NCBI GenBank assembly: GCA_910574745.1
Contig: CAJTCE010000010.1
Span: forward strand, 1 to 64,000
Length of the DNA stretch: 64,000 nucleotides
Reading direction: 5' to 3'
From: Lachnospiraceae bacterium
Lineage (GTDB): Bacteria > Bacillota > Clostridia > Lachnospirales > Lachnospiraceae
The position numbers and the translations under genes were made by a program. The notes under the pieces were generated by a model. It did no database searches. It was given only the letters and a program-made list of their open reading frames with translations, and was not told where the DNA came from. The stretch's first letter is position 1, and every line of letters begins with the position of its first letter. This document shows positions 59,276-64,000 of the stretch, piece by piece.

Positions 59276-61795
59276 GTTGTTTACCTCTTTCCTTTTATTT
59301 TTTACTTGTTTTACTACTTGCTGATTTGTATCTGTCTCTTTTTCTCTGTTTACACTTTCCTGTTTTTCTATCTTCTGTTCCTCTTTTTGACCGGCTTCTG
59401 TACTTATTTTTCTTATAGCCTTTTTCCTATCCCGTTTTGTGCTCCGCAGATCAAACAGATTCAGCCGCAGCGCATTGGTTACCACGCAAAAGCTGGATAA
59501 GCTCATTGCCGCAGCCCCGAACATGGGATTTAATTTTAAACCGAACAAGGGATACCAGATGCCTGCTGCCAAGGGAATACCGATAATATTATAGATAAAT
59601 GCCCAAAACAGATTTTCATGAATATTCCTAAGGGACGCCCTGCTTAAACGGATGGCTGCCGGAACGTCCATCAGGCTGCTTTTCATCAAAACAATATCCG
59701 CCGCCTCAATGGCAACATCTGTTCCGGCTCCAATGGCAATTCCGATATCCGCTCTTGTCAGCGCCGGCGCATCGTTTATGCCGTCTCCCACCATGGCAAT
59801 CTTTCTGGCCTTTTCCTTCTTTCCGTCCCCGGAAATTTCTTCTTTGTTTGACAGCTGCCTGATAACGGCTTCCTTTCCATCCGGCAGAACGCCTGCTATT
59901 ACCTCGTCCACACCGGCCTGTGCCCCAATAGCCTGTGCCGTCCGTTCATTATCTCCCGTCAGCATGACTACACGGATGCCCATATTTTTAAGCTGGGATA
60001 TGGCTTCCCGGCTGTCCTCCTTCATGGTATCGGCAACAGCAATAATTCCCTGAAGCTTTCCTTGCTCTGCAAAGAATAAGGGCGTTTTTCCCTGACCGGA
60101 AAGAAGCTCCGCCTGCTTTTCTATTTTTTCGGAAACCTTTGCTTTTGTTTTAATATAGTTTAAGTTGCCTCCTGCTAATTCTTTTCCTTTTAATGTGCCC
60201 GTAAGTCCGTTTCCGGGAATTGCGCTAAAGTTATCAGCTGCTTCTTCCTTTAATCCCGTTTCATCCCCATAGGCTATGACAGCCCTCGCCAGAGGATGCT
60301 CGCTTTTGCTTTCCAAGGCATATGCAAGTCGCATCAATTTCTCTTTTGCTCTTTCTTCCGTCTCTTTACCAGAGCCGTCAGTTTTTTCCTTATTCCCCTT
60401 TCTTTCTTCACTTCCTGCATTATCCAAAACAGGCAGAATATCCGTTACCTTTGGCTGACCGCTTGTAATGGTTCCTGTTTTATCCAACGCGATCACTTCT
60501 ATTTTGCCGGTCTCTTCCAATGAAACCGCATTTTTAAAGAGAATTCCGTGCTTTGCGCCCATGCCGTTGCCCACCATGATCGCTACAGGTGTAGCCAGCC
60601 CCAAAGCGCAGGGACAGCTGATGACCAGAACCGAAATTCCCCTTGCCAGGGCAAAACCGATTTCCTCTCCTGCCAGAAGCCAGACAATGGTTGTGACGAA
60701 GGCAATGGCTATAACCACCGGTACGAATACGCCCGATACCTTATCCGCCACCTTGGCAATAGGCGCTTTCGTAGCCGCCGCGTCACTTACCATCTGGATA
60801 ATTTGTGACAGGGTAGTATCTTCTCCTACCCTTGAGGCCTCACAACGGATAAATCCCGACTGGTTAATGGTCGCTGCAGAAACAAAATCGCCTTCTCCTT
60901 TATCCACGGGAATGCTTTCTCCTGTTAATGCCGATTCATCTACAGCGCTGTTTCCTTCTGTTATAATGCCGTCCACAGGAATACTCTCTCCCGGGCGCAC
61001 GACAAAAACATCTCCTTTTACAACCCGGTCAACAGGAATGGTTATCTCTTCTTGATCTCTGACTACAACTGCCGTCTTGGGCGCCAGATCCATCAGACTT
61101 TTTAAAGCATTGGTAGTCTTCCCCTTTGAAAACGCTTCCAGCATCTTTCCCAGCGTAATCAATGTCAGGATCATAGCCGCAGACTCAAAATAAAACTCAT
61201 GCATATAAAGCATAACCGCCCAATGGTCTCCCAAAAGCTGTGCGTCCGTCATGGCAAAAAGAGCATACGTGCTGTATATAAAAGACGCTCCTGCCCCTAA
61301 CGCCACCAGCGTATCCATGTTGGGAGAGCCATGGCATAAGCCCGCAAAACCGCTGACAAAAAATTTTTGATTAATGACCATGATCACAACGGTAAACAAA
61401 AGCTGTATCAGTCCCACTGCAACATGATTGTCCATAAGCCTTTCCGGCATAGGCCATCCCCACATCATATGCCCCATGGAAACATACATTAAAGGAAGAA
61501 GAAAACACAGGGAGGCAATAAAACGCTTTCTTATGGCAGGCGTTTCCTTATCCTCCAAAGGATTGCTCCCGGATTCTATTCTCTCCTTATTTCCCGCGCC
61601 CTTTAAAGCCGCACCATAGCCGGCTTTTGTTACCGCATCTATAATTTCCCCGGAAGAAGCCGTGCCCTCCACGCTCATGGAATTGGTCAAAAGGCTAACC
61701 GTAACTCCGGTTACTCCCGGCACTTTACAAACCGCCTTTTCCACATGAGTGCTGCATGCCGCACAGCTCATTCCCGTTACTGCATACTGTTCCAT
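59066..61795 (-). CDS. copA: Copper-exporting P1B-type ATPase with C-terminal metal-binding domain
   Basis: 909 residues from ATG 61795 (AAGGAG site). Order: N-terminal HMA domain ([15 protein letters not shown]), four membrane spans, actuator ([13 protein letters not shown]), CPC membrane metal site ([12 protein letters not shown]), phosphorylation motif [12 protein letters not shown]-binding (SEHPLARA), hinge ([20 protein letters not shown]), two last spans, a ~55-residue charged linker, and a second HMA domain ([19 protein letters not shown]). It pumps Cu+ out of the cell. A C-terminal HMA is uncommon. Within the linker, ATG 59275 with its own GAGG site could start a separate copper chaperone. 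The gene follows csoR. Confidence 0.93.
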   Translation of the reverse strand: MEQYAVTGMSCAACSTHVEKAVCKVPGVTGVTVSLLTNSMSVEGTASSGEIIDAVTKAGYGAALKGAGNKERIESGSNPLEDKETPAIRKRFIASLCFLLPLMYVSMGHMMWGWPMPERLMDNHVAVGLIQLLFTVVIMVINQKFFVSGFAGLCHGSPNMDTLVALGAGASFIYSTYALFAMTDAQLLGDHWAVMLYMHEFYFESAAMILTLITLGKMLEAFSKGKTTNALKSLMDLAPKTAVVVRDQEEITIPVDRVVKGDVFVVRPGESIPVDGIITEGNSAVDESALTGESIPVDKGEGDFVSAATINQSGFIRCEASRVGEDTTLSQIIQMVSDAAATKAPIAKVADKVSGVFVPVVIAIAFVTTIVWLLAGEEIGFALARGISVLVISCPCALGLATPVAIMVGNGMGAKHGILFKNAVSLEETGKIEVIALDKTGTITSGQPKVTDILPVLDNAGSEERKGNKEKTDGSGKETEERAKEKLMRLAYALESKSEHPLARAVIAYGDETGLKEEAADNFSAIPGNGLTGTLKGKELAGGNLNYIKTKAKVSEKIEKQAELLSGQGKTPLFFAEQGKLQGIIAVADTMKEDSREAISQLKNMGIRVVMLTGDNERTAQAIGAQAGVDEVIAGVLPDGKEAVIRQLSNKEEISGDGKKEKARKIAMVGDGINDAPALTRADIGIAIGAGTDVAIEAADIVLMKSSLMDVPAAIRLSRASLRNIHENLFWAFIYNIIGIPLAAGIWYPLFGLKLNPMFGAAAMSLSSFCVVTNALRLNLFDLRSTKRDRKKAIRKISTEAGQKEEQKIEKQESVNREKETDTNQQVVKQVKNKRKEVNNMEKTMKINGMMCGHCEARVKKALEALPEVKEAAVSHEAGTAVLTLNAPVADEILKKAVEDQDYEVVSVE

Positions 61796-61849
61796 AATTC
61801 TCTCCTTTATAATCAATTAACAATGGCTTATTCCGGGCTTTTGTACCTG

Positions 61850-62137
61850 CTATTTCATCAGTTTTTGTATCATTTTGACCAGTTCATCAATTACCTCGTC
61901 ATCTCCGTTGCGAATCCCCTCCGCCACGCAGGTATGGATATGGTTGGACAAAAGCTCTTTGTTAAAGCTGTTCATGGCGGCACTGACCGCAGCACTCTGG
62001 GTCAGGATATCCACACAGTAAGCATCCTTCTCGATCATACCCTTGATCCCGCGAATCTGTCCCTCGATTCTGTTCAGCCGGTTCAATAAGTCCTTATATT
62101 CCGAGCTCTCCCTTTGTTTTGATTTTACTATTTCCAT
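61850..62137 (-). CDS. csoR: CsoR-family copper-sensing repressor
   Basis: 95 residues from ATG 62137 (GGAGG 10-11 bases upstream; the frame extends further). LLNRLNRIEGQIRGIKGMIE and the copper ligands Cys in DAYCVDILTQ, then His and Cys in SNHIHTCVAEGI, give the C-H-C set of CsoR. Cu+ binding releases it from DNA. A canonical operator lies upstream at 62215-62235 and copA is downstream, so the operon is self-regulated by copper. Confidence 0.93.
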   Translation of the reverse strand: MEIVKSKQRESSEYKDLLNRLNRIEGQIRGIKGMIEKDAYCVDILTQSAAVSAAMNSFNKELLSNHIHTCVAEGIRNGDDEVIDELVKMIQKLMK

Positions 62138-62214
62138 CCTTATTATTTCCTCCATGGCATAGTTTATAAAATATGTCAAAAATTAATATGCTTCCCCTTT
62201 TTTATATGGTCATT

Positions 62215-62235
62215 ATATACCCCTATGGGGTATAT
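62215..62235. promoter_or_regulatory. CsoR operator
   Basis: ATATACCCC-TAT-GGGGTATAT: perfect 9-bp arms with a 3-base centre, matching the known GC-cored CsoR box (TACCCC...GGGGTA). It lies ~80 bp before csoR. Confidence 0.85.
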
Positions 62236-62286
62236 TGCAAGCAAAAAATTAAGCCACTCCATTTTCATTTTTTAAGGCACAAAAAA

Positions 62287-62333
62287 GGAGCTGTTGCCCC
62301 CGTAGATTTTTTACCTGCTCTTGCAACAGCTCC
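62287..62333 (-). terminator. Terminator of the HD-domain gene
   Basis: GGAGCTGTTGC / GCAACAGCTCC, 11-bp perfect arms; on the minus strand TTTTTT follows. It starts 2 bp after the HD gene stop. Confidence 0.85.
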
Positions 62334-62335
62334 AT

Positions 62336-62848
62336 TTACGCTTCTCTTTTTCTTTTTTCGTATCTGCTAAAGCCCTTTATGTGATTTCTCTTTAAAACCA
62401 TTTCTCCAAAGGCGCATATCTTATCAGCCAGGCTTATAAGAACCGCTTCCCGGGAACGCGGAAAATGCAAAAAGGTCAACGGCCACATATGACTTCGGAT
62501 AATATTTTTCTCCAGCTCGGACAGATTGAATTCTTTTTCGGCATTTTTTAACGCCGTACAGGGATGACCAAACCAATGCTCTTTTGTGCCCACATTTTTG
62601 TTGCCTCTGGCCTGATACAAATAAAAATCATGGAGCATGGCCCCTTTTGCCAGACTCCTTCCGTCTACATTCAGATGAAATCTGCGGGAGAGATCATAGG
62701 CACAGACTGCCACTCTCGAGCTATGATCAAAAAGGTTCGATATATTATGATTGGGATATTTTTTTAATTCTTGTATAGTCGGATGCTCTCTGAGCCAGAT
62801 AAACGTGTCCCAGAATTGTTCCCGGTCTCTTTTTCCTTTACACTTCAT
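62336..62848 (-). CDS. HD-domain phosphohydrolase-like protein
   Basis: 170 residues with the HD metal motif: an upstream histidine (SNLFDHSSRVAVCAYDL), the HD pair in AKGAMLHDFYLY, and a later ADKICAFGE aspartate. Short HD proteins of this type act on nucleotides or phosphoesters, but the substrate is not visible. Residues KNIIRSHMWPLTFLHFPRSR resemble uncharacterised clostridial HD proteins. Single gene with its own terminator. Confidence 0.8.
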   Translation of the reverse strand: MKCKGKRDREQFWDTFIWLREHPTIQELKKYPNHNISNLFDHSSRVAVCAYDLSRRFHLNVDGRSLAKGAMLHDFYLYQARGNKNVGTKEHWFGHPCTALKNAEKEFNLSELEKNIIRSHMWPLTFLHFPRSREAVLISLADKICAFGEMVLKRNHIKGFSRYEKRKREA

Positions 62849-63278
62849 AGCTAATCCCCATTTCTGATAAAATGCTTTTCATATTACGCAGATTCTTACG
62901 CAAAATTCATCAGCGCCAGCATATATTGATGCTTTCTTTATCGTAGTATCATATATATTCTATATTACCACTTATCTTTACCAAAATAAAAGAACCTATA
63001 AGATATTTCTTAAAAAAATTTCCCTAAATTCTTTTCCTATTTTTTAAATACTTTTTTTCTAAAACTCAAACAACTCCGACACGCAATCTGTCACATACCG
63101 TTTATTAACCTCGCGCCACTAAGAAATATTCTTTTGTAATGTAGCAAAAGAACCCGTGAGAAATTATAAAAATTCCCACGGGTTCTTTCCTTATGCATTC
63201 GTCATTGCATACTAACTTAACAAATTACTTCAAAATAAAACAAATAAATGTTTTATTTCCGTTATAATACAAAAACTC
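62849..63278. terminator. Gene-free strip with a terminator at 63147-63188
   Basis: AAAGAACCCGTG / CACGGGTTCTTT, 12-bp perfect arms with an 18-base loop and T-rich flanks on both sides. It closes the minus-strand calcium-repeat gene. The rest is AT-rich with no gene; the HD gene promoter probably lies at 62860-62990. Confidence 0.75.
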
Positions 63279-64000
63279 TTAAATTGCCAAATCTACATGT
63301 TGGACGGTACCTACCCCGCCGCTTTCCTTCAGGTAAACCCCTGTCTTACGAATGATTCCGTTTGTCTGCTGGGTCGCCTGATTATTCAGGGAAAACTCTG
63401 TCTGAGCGTTTCCCAGATAAATTGCTCCTACATCGGCATCCTTCAGATTCATCAAAACGTCTTTGCCGTTTTCATCTTTCGTCCAGATTTTCAAATCCTT
63501 AAAAATGCTGTCCGCTTCGTCAATCCATCCGTTTCCGTCTTCGTCGTAAGCCGCTAAATCGCCAAAGCCATCGCCGCTCTTTGTGCCGAACAGCTCGGAG
63601 CCATCGTTGATTTTTCCATCTCCGTTTTTATCCAATGCCAAAAATCCGCTTCCGGGTCCTGCAAAGGATATTTCCTCTTCCTTGCCATCCGCGTCCAGGT
63701 CAAACATAAACTTCATATCGGATACGCTTGCCACATTAGAATCCAGATTGATAACCAAAGGATCCGTTACAATATAATTCTGCTGTGTAAACGATTCATA
63801 TTTTGCACAAAAGGCTCTGGACATCTCAACGGACACGCCGAAATTAATTTCTCTTCCGTCCGCTGTTTTTGCCGTGCCCACAGTCTGGAATGATGTAAAC
63901 TCCGCTTCTGTTACAAAGCCGGAGGTAACCGTTGTTCTGGTCCATACATTTCCGCCGCTGCCGGGTGCCAGTGATGCCAAATCCCTGGTAGAAGTTGTTG
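63279..64000 (-). CDS. Calcium-binding-repeat protein, 5' part beyond the window
   Basis: The last ~240 residues of a larger protein; the frame is open through base 64000 (TTSTRDLASLAPGSGG), so the start lies outside. It contains EF-hand-like loops DLDADGKEEEISF, LDKNGDGKINDGSELFG and YDEDGNGWIDEADSIF, followed by LKIWTKDENGKD and a C-terminal STGVYLKESG-like end. The FDLDADG...GSGFLALDKNGDG arrangement is shared by many exported or cell-surface proteins of unknown function in diverse bacteria. No adhesin or protease motif is in this part. Confidence 0.75.
   Translation of the reverse strand, partial: TTSTRDLASLAPGSGGNVWTRTTVTSGFVTEAEFTSFQTVGTAKTADGREINFGVSVEMSRAFCAKYESFTQQNYIVTDPLVINLDSNVASVSDMKFMFDLDADGKEEEISFAGPGSGFLALDKNGDGKINDGSELFGTKSGDGFGDLAAYDEDGNGWIDEADSIFKDLKIWTKDENGKDVLMNLKDADVGAIYLGNAQTEFSLNNQATQQTNGIIRKTGVYLKESGGVGTVQHVDLAI

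Noticed and set aside
1-64000. tRNA or rRNA genes
   Set aside because: No cloverleaf with TTCGANNC arm or rRNA signature was noticed in any intergenic stretch.

Overview
The window looks like chromosomal DNA of a gut-type Firmicute, most likely a Lachnospiraceae (Clostridia). The reasons are its moderate GC, strong AGGAGG-type ribosome sites, rho-independent terminators, a Sec-exported WapA-like Rhs giant, Tn916/ICE-type debris (relaxase, KTR protein), a CsoR/CopA copper operon and a hydrolase / DUF6320 / acyltransferase operon typical of that group. All calls were made by eye from translations, with no database search.

Region 1 (1-28000, minus strand) is a polymorphic-toxin locus. One intact giant Rhs/YD-repeat gene (17570-27679) carries a signal peptide, DNRLRE-like and LysM-like modules, DUF6531, roughly seventy YD repeats, an Rhs core, a pre-toxin linker and a ~100-residue toxin tip. 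It is followed by its immunity gene (DUF2247 type). Downstream, toward coordinate 1, lies a graveyard and library of about ten displaced toxin-tip/immunity cassettes, labelled C1 to C11 here in transcription order (C0 is the live tip). Cassettes start in near-identical core/linker DNA, switch to AT-rich toxin and immunity DNA, and stop just after the immunity gene. Three linker classes are present. Some tips look usable by recombination (C6, C7, C8). Others are broken in informative ways: a nonsense codon before an HELNH metallopeptidase motif (C3), a stop-loss fusing toxin to immunity (C1), loss of the toxin leaving only the immunity gene (C5), a 4-bp repeat contraction (C9) and a G-tract frameshift (C10). 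Two decayed IS110-type transposases, an IS110 fragment and an IS200 remnant are interspersed.

Region 2 (28000-39400) is ordinary core genome: a frameshifted small secreted protein, the hydrolase/DUF6320/acyltransferase operon, a CcdA plus TlpA-like thiol-redox pair, a PAS-GAF-GGDEF diguanylate cyclase, a ferritin-like protein, a CaCA-family antiporter behind a yybP-ykoY-type manganese riboswitch, an Fe-S aldo/keto reductase and glutamine synthetase.

Region 3 (39400-45200) is an AT-rich scar of mobile DNA holding a broken C-N hydrolase, a relaxase deletion derivative, a KTR remnant, a DUF5131 fragment, a small HTH gene and a truncated WYL regulator. Intact DUF6194, AraC/GyrI-like and DJ-1/PfpI genes lie among or beside these.

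Region 4 (46000-64000) holds a XylA-like isomerase / PfkB kinase / class II aldolase operon with a divergent AraC regulator. It continues with an ABC exporter, a dinD gene followed by a methyltransferase remnant, a MarR regulator between two MATE exporters, a csoR-copA copper operon with a possible nested copZ, an HD-domain protein, and the C-terminal part of a calcium-binding-repeat protein cut by the window edge.
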